From the NCBI GenBank assembly GCA_964495595.1, contig CAZBWH010000124.1, positions 1 to 5,270 on the forward strand: a DNA stretch of 5,270 nt, read 5' to 3'. Shown piece by piece: positions 1-4,551 of the stretch; the first letter of the stretch is position 1; the number at the start of each line of letters is the position of its first letter. Made by a program: the position numbers and the translations under genes. This DNA is from CALMFQ01 sp964495595. Its GTDB lineage: Bacteria > Pseudomonadota > Gammaproteobacteria > Burkholderiales > SCOH01. The notes below the pieces were generated by a model. That model did not search any database. It was not told the origin of the DNA and was given only the letters and a program-made list of their open reading frames with translations.

Positions 1-51
1 ACCAGAAAAACAGACGATGGGTCGTGGAAAATCGAATTGTTCAGCGTCTCC

Positions 52-477
52 CTAGCGCAGCAGACGCAGCAGTTGCTGCAAGGCATCGCGCAAGCCCTCG
101 GCCTGTGGCAACAGCTCGGCAAAGCGGCATTGCAATTGCTGGCGCATACTGACGGCCTGCTGGCGCAGCGCCTGCCCGGTGTCGCTCAGATAAATCAATA
201 CCTGGCGCTCGTCCGCCTCGCTACGGCGCCGATGCAGGTAGCCCACCGCCTCCAGTCGCTTGAGCAGCGGCGTCAGGGTGCCGGAATCGAGCAGCAGCCG
301 CTCACCGATGGCCTTCACCGGCAGGCCATCGCCTTCCCACAGCACCAGCATGACCAGATATTGCGGATAGGTCAGCTGCAGCGGCACCAGGAAAGGCTGA
401 TACGCCTGGGTAACCGCCCGCGATGCGGCGTACAGGGCAAAGCACAATTGCTCGTCCAGCCGCAGGCCATCACTCAC
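52..477 (-). CDS. ohrR: OhrR-type MarR-family organic-peroxide-sensing repressor
   Basis: This is a 141-residue winged-helix MarR-family protein, the usual length for OhrR. Residues about 35-98 form the DNA-binding region (LTYPQYLVMLVLWE, then the recognition-helix segment LDSGTLTPLLKRLE and the wing with DERQV), closely resembling OhrR. Sensing residues are present. Cys12 lies in the QLCFALY motif, with Tyr26 and Tyr37 placed 14 and 25 residues after it, and a second Cys117 lies 105 residues after it. As I recall Xanthomonas OhrR (Cys22, Tyr36, Tyr47, Cys127), all three spacings are the same, so a 2-Cys switch is expected: the reactive Cys is oxidised by organic hydroperoxide and then forms a disulfide with the second Cys, releasing DNA. 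The start is GTG at 477, and the GTGA overlap with the upstream peroxidase stop implies translational coupling. It probably represses its own operon through the palindrome at 999-1013. No ohr gene is visible in the window; one could lie outside. Family assignment is firm; the ligand is inferred. Confidence 0.9.
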   Translation of the reverse strand: MSDGLRLDEQLCFALYAASRAVTQAYQPFLVPLQLTYPQYLVMLVLWEGDGLPVKAIGERLLLDSGTLTPLLKRLEAVGYLHRRRSEADERQVLIYLSDTGQALRQQAVSMRQQLQCRFAELLPQAEGLRDALQQLLRLLR

Positions 478-956
478 AGCAGCGGCTCGATGTCGCGCAC
501 CATGTCTTCCGGCTTGGTAGTCGGGGCAAAGCGGTCAATGACCTTGCCATCACGATCAACCAGAAACTTGGTGAAATTCCACTTGATCGACTCGCTACCG
601 AGCACACCGGTAGCCTGCTTTTTCAGATAGTCGTACAGCGGGTGGGTCTGTTGGCCATTGACATCGATCTTGTCGAACATCGGGAACGACACGCCGTAAT
701 TGAGCTGGCAGAATTCCTGAATCTGCTCGCCTTCGCCTGGCTCCTGGGCGCCGAACTGGTTACAGGGGAAGCCCAGCACGACCAACCCCCGCTCCTTGTA
801 TTGCTGATACAGCTTTTCCAGCCCCTCGTATTGCGGCGTGAAGCCGCATTTGCTGGCGGTATTGACGATCAGCAACACCTTGCCGGCGTAGTCGGCCAAC
901 GATTGCGGCTGACCATTGAGACGATTGGCGCTGAACTGGTAGATGGCGGCGGTCAT
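474..956 (-). CDS. gpx: Glutathione peroxidase-family thiol peroxidase (Cys type)
   Basis: A full-length, 160-residue protein of the glutathione peroxidase family with a thioredoxin fold, which reduces H2O2 and organic or lipid hydroperoxides, probably in the cytoplasm (no signal peptide). Visible motifs are NTASKCGFT with peroxidatic Cys37 (Cys, not selenocysteine), LGFPCNQFGAQEPG with the catalytic Gln71, and KWNFTKFL with Trp126 and Asn127, which completes the Cys-Gln-Trp-Asn catalytic set. Cys83 lies 46 residues after Cys37, the same spacing as the peroxidatic/resolving pair of yeast Gpx3 (Cys36/Cys82). This suggests a thioredoxin-dependent 2-Cys enzyme rather than a true glutathione user; that is inference. 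The ATG at 956 has a clear AGGAG 7 nt upstream. It is first gene of a two-gene operon with the OhrR-type regulator, and an OhrR-like operator lies in its promoter. Relatives include E. coli BtuE and BsaA-type proteins. Confidence 0.95.
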   Translation of the reverse strand: MTAAIYQFSANRLNGQPQSLADYAGKVLLIVNTASKCGFTPQYEGLEKLYQQYKERGLVVLGFPCNQFGAQEPGEGEQIQEFCQLNYGVSFPMFDKIDVNGQQTHPLYDYLKKQATGVLGSESIKWNFTKFLVDRDGKVIDRFAPTTKPEDMVRDIEPLL

Positions 957-963
957 GTGGGCA

Positions 964-968
964 CTCCT
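964..968 (-). promoter_or_regulatory. Ribosome binding site of gpx
   Basis: The minus strand reads AGGAG, a strong Shine-Dalgarno match, 7 nt before the ATG at 956. It fixes the gpx start and contrasts with the weak or absent sites before several other genes here. Confidence 0.75.
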
Positions 969-981
969 GCAATGAATGTTG

Positions 982-1002
982 TGTGAAATAATTTATCTCA
1001 CA
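982..1002. promoter_or_regulatory. Second, near-perfect 21-bp palindrome overlapping the gpx -10
   Basis: Arms TGTGAAATAA (982-991) and TTATCTCACA (993-1002) flank a central T and are complementary at 9 of 10 positions. It shares 4 bp with the 15-bp palindrome next to it, and the proposed -10 element (990-995) sits at its centre. Together the two palindromes carry three half-sites of the type (A/G)TTGTG: 978-983, 999-1004 (inverted) and 1008-1013. It could be a secondary OhrR site or the site of another regulator. The symmetry is seen directly; the binding role is inference. Confidence 0.45.
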
Positions 1003-1018
1003 ATTAAATTGTGCGCAA
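990..1018 (-). promoter_or_regulatory. Predicted promoter of the gpx-ohrR operon
   Basis: On the minus strand a TTGCGC -35 (1013-1018, 3 of 6 to consensus) is followed by a 17-nt spacer and a TAAATT -10 (990-995, 4 of 6). The match is modest, but the region is sharply AT-rich against its surroundings, the spacing is ideal, and the OhrR-like palindrome fills the spacer and touches the -35, so a bound repressor would block polymerase. Confidence 0.45.
999..1013. promoter_or_regulatory. OhrR-type operator (perfect 15-bp palindrome)
   Basis: CACAATT and AATTGTG are perfect inverted arms around a central A (1006). The known OhrR operator of Bacillus subtilis has the core TACAATT/AATTGTA; this site matches it except for the outermost base pair (C-G in place of T-A). 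It lies 43 bp upstream of gpx, whose operon encodes an OhrR-type repressor, so autoregulation and peroxide-inducible expression are the simplest reading. Palindrome and context are seen; binding is inferred. Confidence 0.75.
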
Positions 1019-1030
1019 TATATTTTACAA

Positions 1031-1063
1031 GAAAACAGGGCCGGCGCCATGGCTGGCCGGCCC
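1031..1063 (-). terminator. Rho-independent terminator of bamE-dapB
   Basis: On the minus strand an 8-bp all-G/C stem, GGGCCGGC with GCCGGCCC, encloses a 10-nt loop and is followed by TGTTTTCTTG. It begins 27 nt past the dapB stop and ends before the gpx promoter, so it separates the two minus-strand operons. The other strand lacks a T tract, so it is probably one-directional. Confidence 0.75.
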
Positions 1064-1090
1064 TTGATTAAGGCGGGATTGACTGGCGGC

Positions 1091-1891
1091 TTATTTCAGC
1101 CCCAGGACATCCTGCATGTCGAACAGACCCTTGCGGCCAGCCAGAAAACGGGCGGCCCGGACAGCACCCTGGGCAAAGGTAGCGCGGCTGGAGGCCTTGT
1201 GGGTGATTTCCACCCGCTCACCGACGCCGGCAAACACCACGGTGTGGTCGCCCACCACATCGCCGCCGCGCAGGGTGGCAAAACCGATGGTGGACGGGTC
1301 ACGCTCCCCCGTAACGCCTTCGCGGCCATACACGGCACACTGCTTCAGATCACGGTCAATGGCGTTCGCCACCACCTCGCCCATCCGCAACGCCGTGCCA
1401 GACGGCGCGTCGATCTTGTGGCGATGGTGCATTTCGACAATTTCGATATCGTAGCCGGTGGCCAGCACCTTGGCGGCGATTTCCAGCAGCTTGAAGGTCA
1501 GATTGACGCCCACACTCATATTGGGGGCAAACACGATGCCGATATCGGTGCTGGCAGCGGCAAGCTGCAGTTTGTCGTCATCGCTGAGGCCGGTGGTGCC
1601 AATGACTGCATTCACCCCCAGATCACGGCAAACAGCCAAGTGCGCCAGCGTACCTTCCGGGCGGGTAAAGTCGATCAGCGCATCGGCCCCGGTCAGCGCA
1701 CTACGCAGGTCGGCGGTAACGGCAATATCGCGGGCGCCGGGAACCAGCGCCGCAGCCGAGCAGCCGAGCAGCTTGCTGCCAGCGTGCTCCAGCACGGCAT
1801 GCAGTTCGCAATCGTCAGCCTGGGTAACGGTTTCGATCAGGGTGCGGCCCATGCGGCCGCCTGCGCCGGCAATGGCGATTTTCAGGGTCAT
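1091..1891 (-). CDS. dapB: 4-hydroxy-tetrahydrodipicolinate reductase
   Basis: DapB reduces the DapA product with NAD(P)H to tetrahydrodipicolinate, in the lysine and meso-diaminopimelate pathway that supplies peptidoglycan. The 266 residues match the family length (E. coli has 273). The N-terminal Rossmann nucleotide loop GAGGRMG is at residues 9-15, IGTTG at 97-101, and the substrate loop HHRHKIDAPSGTA starts at 155. By alignment of this motif, His155 and Lys159 correspond to E. coli His159 and Lys163, the catalytic pair. A typical C-terminal segment with FAxGAVRAARFL follows. The ATG at 1891 overlaps the bamE stop (ATGA), so translation is probably coupled to bamE; an AGGA lies 10 nt upstream, inside bamE. 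A strong terminator follows. Nothing unusual is seen in the enzyme. Confidence 0.97.
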   Translation of the reverse strand: MTLKIAIAGAGGRMGRTLIETVTQADDCELHAVLEHAGSKLLGCSAAALVPGARDIAVTADLRSALTGADALIDFTRPEGTLAHLAVCRDLGVNAVIGTTGLSDDDKLQLAAASTDIGIVFAPNMSVGVNLTFKLLEIAAKVLATGYDIEIVEMHHRHKIDAPSGTALRMGEVVANAIDRDLKQCAVYGREGVTGERDPSTIGFATLRGGDVVGDHTVVFAGVGERVEITHKASSRATFAQGAVRAARFLAGRKGLFDMQDVLGLK

Positions 1892-2340
1892 GGTGTGTTT
1901 TTCCTGGTGGAATCGGCGCCGTCTTGCTTCGCCTCGTTCTGGATTTTGCGGATTTCGGCCTCACGCGCCTGCTCAAGCGTTTGCTGGCGTGGCGACAGGG
2001 CGTTGTCGGTGGCGACAAACCCCTTGATCGGCGGCATGACGCTACCTTCGAAACGGGTCACGCTGTCCCCCTCGAAATAAACGGTGAACCGCCGGTCTTC
2101 GAGCACCTGGCCATCGCGTGAGGTACGGTACAGGTATTCCCAGCGATTGACGTGAAAGACATCGACCAGCAATGGCGTCCCCAGCAGGAATCGAACCTGG
2201 TTGCGGGTCATGCCGGGCTTGAGCCGGGCGGTCATGTCTTCGGTGATGTAGTTACCCTGCTGGATTTCCAGCTTGTAAAGCTGCGGTACCGAGCAGCCGG
2301 CAAGCGACAGCAGGCCAAGGGCGAGCAATGCGTGTTTCAA
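1888..2340 (-). CDS. bamE: Outer-membrane assembly lipoprotein BamE (SmpA/OmlA)
   Basis: BamE is an inner-leaflet outer-membrane lipoprotein of the BAM complex that inserts beta-barrel proteins. With the start at TTG 2340 the protein has 150 residues. It begins MKHALLALGLLSLAGC, a short lipoprotein signal with lipobox LAGC and lipidated Cys16. The SmpA/OmlA domain follows: YKLEIQQGNYI, then GMTRNQVRFLLGTP, then RWEYLYRTSRDG and a closing VYFEGDSVTRFEG strand. The C-terminal ~40 residues are polar and charged, probably disordered or helical. The reading frame is open back to an ATG at 2430, but that adds 30 residues ahead of the signal peptide, which would spoil it, and overlaps the predicted promoter. 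The TTG has only a weak GGA 6 nt upstream. The gene diverges from fur, an arrangement familiar in Neisseria-like genomes, and overlaps dapB by 4 nt. Confidence 0.92.
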   Translation of the reverse strand: MKHALLALGLLSLAGCSVPQLYKLEIQQGNYITEDMTARLKPGMTRNQVRFLLGTPLLVDVFHVNRWEYLYRTSRDGQVLEDRRFTVYFEGDSVTRFEGSVMPPIKGFVATDNALSPRQQTLEQAREAEIRKIQNEAKQDGADSTRKNTP

Positions 2341-2386
2341 GAGGAGTCCGTTCCGGGGTTCTGTTGGCAATGGCGCCAGGCCAAGT

Positions 2387-2414
2387 TTGCAAAGGCAGGC
2401 AAAGCCGATATCAT
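2387..2414 (+). promoter_or_regulatory. Predicted fur promoter
   Basis: TTGCAA (2387-2392, 4 of 6) and TATCAT (2409-2414, 5 of 6) are separated by 16 nt, placing transcription start near 2421, about 25 nt before the fur ATG. The -10 coincides with the predicted bamE -10 on the other strand. No convincing 19-bp Fur box is visible; GATATCAT around 2407 is only a fragment. Confidence 0.4.
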
Positions 2415-2437
2415 AACCGAGAAACTTCACGCCTCAA
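2410..2437 (-). promoter_or_regulatory. Predicted bamE-dapB promoter
   Basis: On the minus strand TTGAGG (2432-2437, 4 of 6) and TATGAT (2410-2415, 5 of 6) are separated by 16 nt. Transcription would start near 2403, below the ATG at 2430, which supports the TTG at 2340 as the bamE start. Its -10 overlaps the fur -10, so the two polymerases would compete. Confidence 0.4.
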
Positions 2438-2446
2438 AAGCGAGCC

Positions 2447-2872
2447 ATGAGCAAAGCCAGCGATCTGAAAGACATGGGCCTGAAGGCCACCGCCCCCCGG
2501 CTGAAAATCCTCAACCTGTTCGAAAACAGCCCGCAGCGCCATCTGACTGCCGAAGACGTCTACCGGCTGCTGATCGCCGAGGATCTGGACATCGGCCTGG
2601 CGACGGTCTACCGGGTATTGACCCAGTTTGAACAGGCCGGGATTCTGGTTCGCCATCATTTCGAGAGTGGCAAGGCCGTTTTCGAGCTCAACCACGGGCA
2701 CCATCACGATCATCTGGTGTGTGTGAAGTGCGGGCTGGTGGAAGAATTCTTCGACGAGGAAATCGAGCGTCGCCAGGAACAGATCGCTGCGCGGCATGGT
2801 TTCCGGGTTGAAACGCACTCGATGTACCTGTACGGCCTGTGCCGCAACTGCCACGAACCCAAAACGGCGTAG
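2447..2872 (+). CDS. fur: Ferric uptake regulator Fur
   Basis: Fur is the cytoplasmic Fe(II)-dependent dimeric repressor of iron acquisition. The 141 residues match the standard length. The N-terminal winged helix (about 1-80) has GLKATAPRLKIL at 11-22 and the helix-turn-helix LTAEDVYRLL...DIGLATVYRVLTQFEQAGIL. The C-terminal dimerisation and metal region has HGHHHDH (83-89), CVKC (Cys92, Cys95) and CRNC (Cys132, Cys135), giving the histidine-rich metal site and a four-cysteine structural zinc site. The ATG at 2447 gives the canonical N-terminus; the Shine-Dalgarno is poor (GCGAG). It is the first plus-strand gene, diverges from bamE and is followed closely by aat. Zur and PerR are less likely given the overall Fur-like sequence. 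Confidence 0.96.
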   Translation: MSKASDLKDMGLKATAPRLKILNLFENSPQRHLTAEDVYRLLIAEDLDIGLATVYRVLTQFEQAGILVRHHFESGKAVFELNHGHHHDHLVCVKCGLVEEFFDEEIERRQEQIAARHGFRVETHSMYLYGLCRNCHEPKTA

Positions 2873-2878
2873 CCCCGA

Positions 2879-3598
2879 TTGACGCTGCCCTGGCTGGACA
2901 CCCACTCCCCATTCCCGCCACTAGAATCCGCCTTGCACTCACCCAACGGGCTGCTGGCGGCCGGTGGCGATCTGAGCCAGGAGCGGCTGCTCGCAGCCTA
3001 CCGGCAAGGCATTTTCCCCTGGTACTCTGCCGGCGAGCCGATCCTGTGGTGGAGCCCCGACCCGCGGATGGTGCTGTTTCCAGACGAACTGCGCATCACC
3101 CGCTCGCTGGCCAAGACCCTGCGCAACAAACCTTACGACATCCGCTTCGACACGGCGTTCACCACCGTGATGCAGTACTGTGCAGCCCCCCGCGAGCCGG
3201 GAGGCGGCAGCTGGATCGGCCCGGAAATCCTTGACGGATACGGCCGCCTGCACCGGTCAGGCCATGCGCATTCGGTAGAAACCTGGATCGATGGCGAACT
3301 GTGCGGCGGGCTGTACGGCGTAGCGATCGGGCGGATGTTTTACGGTGAGTCGATGTTTGCCCGCCGTACCGACGCCTCGAAGATCGCGTTCGTCCATCTG
3401 GTGGCGGCACTGCGCCAGTGGGAATTTGGCCTGATCGACTGCCAGATGCGCACCGATCACCTGGCCTCGCTGGGCGGGCGCACCATTGCCCGGCAACAAT
3501 TCGCTGCTACACTCAAAGCGTTAGTCGCCGCCCCCGCACCGACCGACCACTGGCAGATGCCGGCAGGCTGGCAATACAACCAGGCTCACCCCCGGTAG
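2879..3598 (+). CDS. aat: Leucyl/phenylalanyl-tRNA-protein transferase
   Basis: Aat transfers Leu or Phe from charged tRNA to proteins with N-terminal Arg or Lys, making primary N-degrons for ClpS/ClpAP. The 239 residues match the family. Hallmarks in order are PNGLLAAGGDLS (22-33), AYRQGIFPWYS (40-50), PILWWSPDPR (54-63), HAHSVETW (129-136), GGLYGVAIGRMFYGESMF (143-160) and LIDCQMRTDHLASLGG (185-200). Glu157, Asp187 and Gln189 align with E. coli Glu156, Asp186 and Gln188 of the active site. The start is TTG at 2879: the fur stop at 2870-2872 lies in the same frame just upstream and the conserved PWLDTHSPFPP begins at once, so no other start fits. No clear Shine-Dalgarno is seen, and the 6-nt gap to fur suggests cotranscription and translational reinitiation. 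Confidence 0.96.
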   Translation: MTLPWLDTHSPFPPLESALHSPNGLLAAGGDLSQERLLAAYRQGIFPWYSAGEPILWWSPDPRMVLFPDELRITRSLAKTLRNKPYDIRFDTAFTTVMQYCAAPREPGGGSWIGPEILDGYGRLHRSGHAHSVETWIDGELCGGLYGVAIGRMFYGESMFARRTDASKIAFVHLVAALRQWEFGLIDCQMRTDHLASLGGRTIARQQFAATLKALVAAPAPTDHWQMPAGWQYNQAHPR

Positions 3599-3604
3599 CC
3601 CGTG

Positions 3605-3692
3605 GGACTTGAGTGATCGTTCCGGGCCGAGTGGAAAGACAGGCAAGCATGGACAGTGTCACTCACTGGCGCAGCAGAGCAGTCTTAAGTCC
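3605..3692 (+). other. Possible structured RNA leader before bpt
   Basis: Within the 143-nt aat-bpt gap three helices can form together: 3605-3610 (GGACTT) with 3687-3692 (AAGTCC); 3611-3616 (GAGTGA) with 3659-3664 (TCACTC); and 3665-3668 (ACTG) with 3680-3683 (CAGT). The first two abut on the 5' side and the last two abut on the 3' side, making a compact three-way junction. I recognise no known riboswitch consensus in it. Six-bp helices can arise by chance, so this is a weak call. Confidence 0.25.
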
Positions 3693-3729
3693 GGCAGGCT
3701 GCAGGGCTGCCTTTCCTCGTCTCTTGTAA
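3649..3729 (+). CDS. Possible 26-residue leader peptide upstream of bpt
   Basis: ATG 3649 to TAA 3727-3729 encodes 26 residues, ending 12 nt before the bpt GTG. An AGG lies 5 nt before the ATG. The peptide is arginine-rich (four Arg) with three leucines, including a TTA codon, rare-looking for this GC-rich window, and a final CTC-TTG before the stop. It overlaps the possible folded RNA and the hairpin at 3693-3711. Bpt consumes leucyl-tRNA, so a leader peptide is conceivable, but short ORFs are common by chance and no coding bias can be judged at this length. Confidence 0.2.
   Translation: MDSVTHWRSRAVLSPAGCRAAFPRLL
3693..3714 (+). terminator. Weak hairpin, possible terminator or attenuator
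   Basis: GGCAG (3693-3697) pairs with CTGCC (3707-3711) around a 9-nt loop, followed by TTT and then a pyrimidine-rich run to about 3726. The stem is short and the T tract poor, so termination after aat is possible but unconvincing. It sits directly after the folded segment at 3605-3692. Confidence 0.25.
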
Positions 3730-3731
3730 CC

Positions 3732-3735
3732 GGAG
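3732..3735 (+). promoter_or_regulatory. Ribosome binding site of bpt
   Basis: GGAG lies 6 nt before the GTG at 3742 and decides that start; the conserved family N-terminus follows immediately. Confidence 0.6.
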
Positions 3736-3741
3736 AATCGC

Positions 3742-4470
3742 GTGAGCAGGCCGCATGAACAGGGGTTATCCCTGATCCAGTTCTACACCACGGCTGCCTA
3801 CCCTTGCAGTTATCTGGACACCGAATCAGCCCGATCGCAGGTAGCGATTCCCGGCGACCTGATCGATGCCGCGGTATACAGCCAGCTGGTGCGGGCCGGC
3901 TTTCGCCGCAGTGGCGTGTTTACCTATCGCCCTCACTGCGATCGCTGCCGGGCCTGTGTGCCGGTTCGGGTTCCGGTAGCGGACTTTGTCGCCAATCGCT
4001 CGCAGCGCCGTGCCTGGCGCGAACATCAGGATCTGCAGGTGCAGCTGCTTGGATTGAGCTACCGCGAAGAGCATTACCGGCTCTACCGCCAGTACCAGCA
4101 ATCCCGCCACGCGGGCGGCGGCATGGATGAAGACAGTCGCGAGCAGTATCGCAACTTCATCCTCAAAAGCCAGGTGTCGAGCATGCTGGCGGAGTTCCGG
4201 CTGAACGGCGAGCTGAAAATGGTCAGCCTGATCGACGAACTGACTGACGGCCTGTCTTCGGTCTACACTTTTTACCAGCCTGACGACCAAGCCAGCTACG
4301 GAACATTCAATGTCCTTTGGCAGCTGGCACTGTGCCGGCAGATGCAGCACCCCTACCTGTATCTGGGCTACTGGATCGGTGCCAGCCGGAAAATGGCCTA
4401 CAAAACCCGCTTCCGGCCGATCGAGGGGCTGATCGACGGCCAGTGGCAGCGACTACAGGATATAGCGTAG
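3742..4470 (+). CDS. bpt: Aspartate/glutamate leucyl-transferase Bpt (ATE family)
   Basis: Bpt belongs to the arginyl-tRNA-protein transferase family (COG2935), but characterised bacterial members attach leucine to N-terminal Asp or Glu, feeding ClpS/ClpAP. The 242 residues match the family. Motifs are LIQFYTTAAYPCSYL (11-25), YRPHCDRCRACVPVRVPV (62-79), then GTFNVLWQLALCRQ (187-200), LYLGYWIGASRKMAYKTRFRPIE (206-228). Cysteines 22, 66, 69 and 72 form the N-terminal cluster typical of the family; in eukaryotic ATE1 related cysteines can bind an iron-sulfur cluster, so metal or redox sensitivity is possible here but not shown. The start is GTG at 3742 with GGAG upstream. It follows aat in the same direction with a 143-nt gap, so it may share that transcript or use its own leader. 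The two enzymes cover complementary destabilising N-termini. Older annotation may call it arginyl transferase (ate). Confidence 0.94.
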   Translation: MSRPHEQGLSLIQFYTTAAYPCSYLDTESARSQVAIPGDLIDAAVYSQLVRAGFRRSGVFTYRPHCDRCRACVPVRVPVADFVANRSQRRAWREHQDLQVQLLGLSYREEHYRLYRQYQQSRHAGGGMDEDSREQYRNFILKSQVSSMLAEFRLNGELKMVSLIDELTDGLSSVYTFYQPDDQASYGTFNVLWQLALCRQMQHPYLYLGYWIGASRKMAYKTRFRPIEGLIDGQWQRLQDIA

Positions 4471-4551
4471 GCGCTGTTGAACCGGTTTGGCAGTCGGGCG
4501 TTTGTTTGCCAATAATGAAACCCGATACCGCAACGATACTGGCACACCAAC

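Noticed and set aside
6..25. Small hairpin ACGA/TCGT followed on the minus strand by five T, after the ohrR stop.
   Set aside because: The stem is only 4 bp and the T run starts 3 nt later. It is too weak to call a terminator; the real one may lie beyond the window.
982..1002. TGTGA and TCACA halves suggesting a CRP site.
   Set aside because: The spacing is 11 nt where CRP needs 6, so CRP binding is not supported.
982..1005. The minus strand resembles the E. coli lac operator: AATTGTGAG, then 8 nt, then TTTCACACA.
   Set aside because: Lac O1 has 10 nt between these same blocks, so the half-site geometry differs. There is no LacI-family gene or vector sequence nearby, and the adjacent OhrR-type palindrome with its own regulator gene explains the region better.
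1049..2080. Long plus-strand ORF of 343 codons opposite dapB and bamE.
   Set aside because: It is antisense to two clear conserved genes, with a composition typical of shadow frames.
2407..2420. Possible Fur box around GATATCAT in the fur promoter.
   Set aside because: Only a fragment of the 19-bp consensus is matched, so autoregulation is plausible from family knowledge but not shown here.
2341..2430. N-terminal extension of BamE from ATG 2430.
   Set aside because: It would put 30 residues with no signal-peptide character before a good lipoprotein signal and would start above the predicted transcription start.
2870..2881. Fur and Aat lie in the same frame separated by one TAG and two codons, suggesting a readthrough fusion.
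   Set aside because: Both proteins are complete at their standard lengths and nothing around the TAG looks like a recoding signal. Close gene packing is enough.
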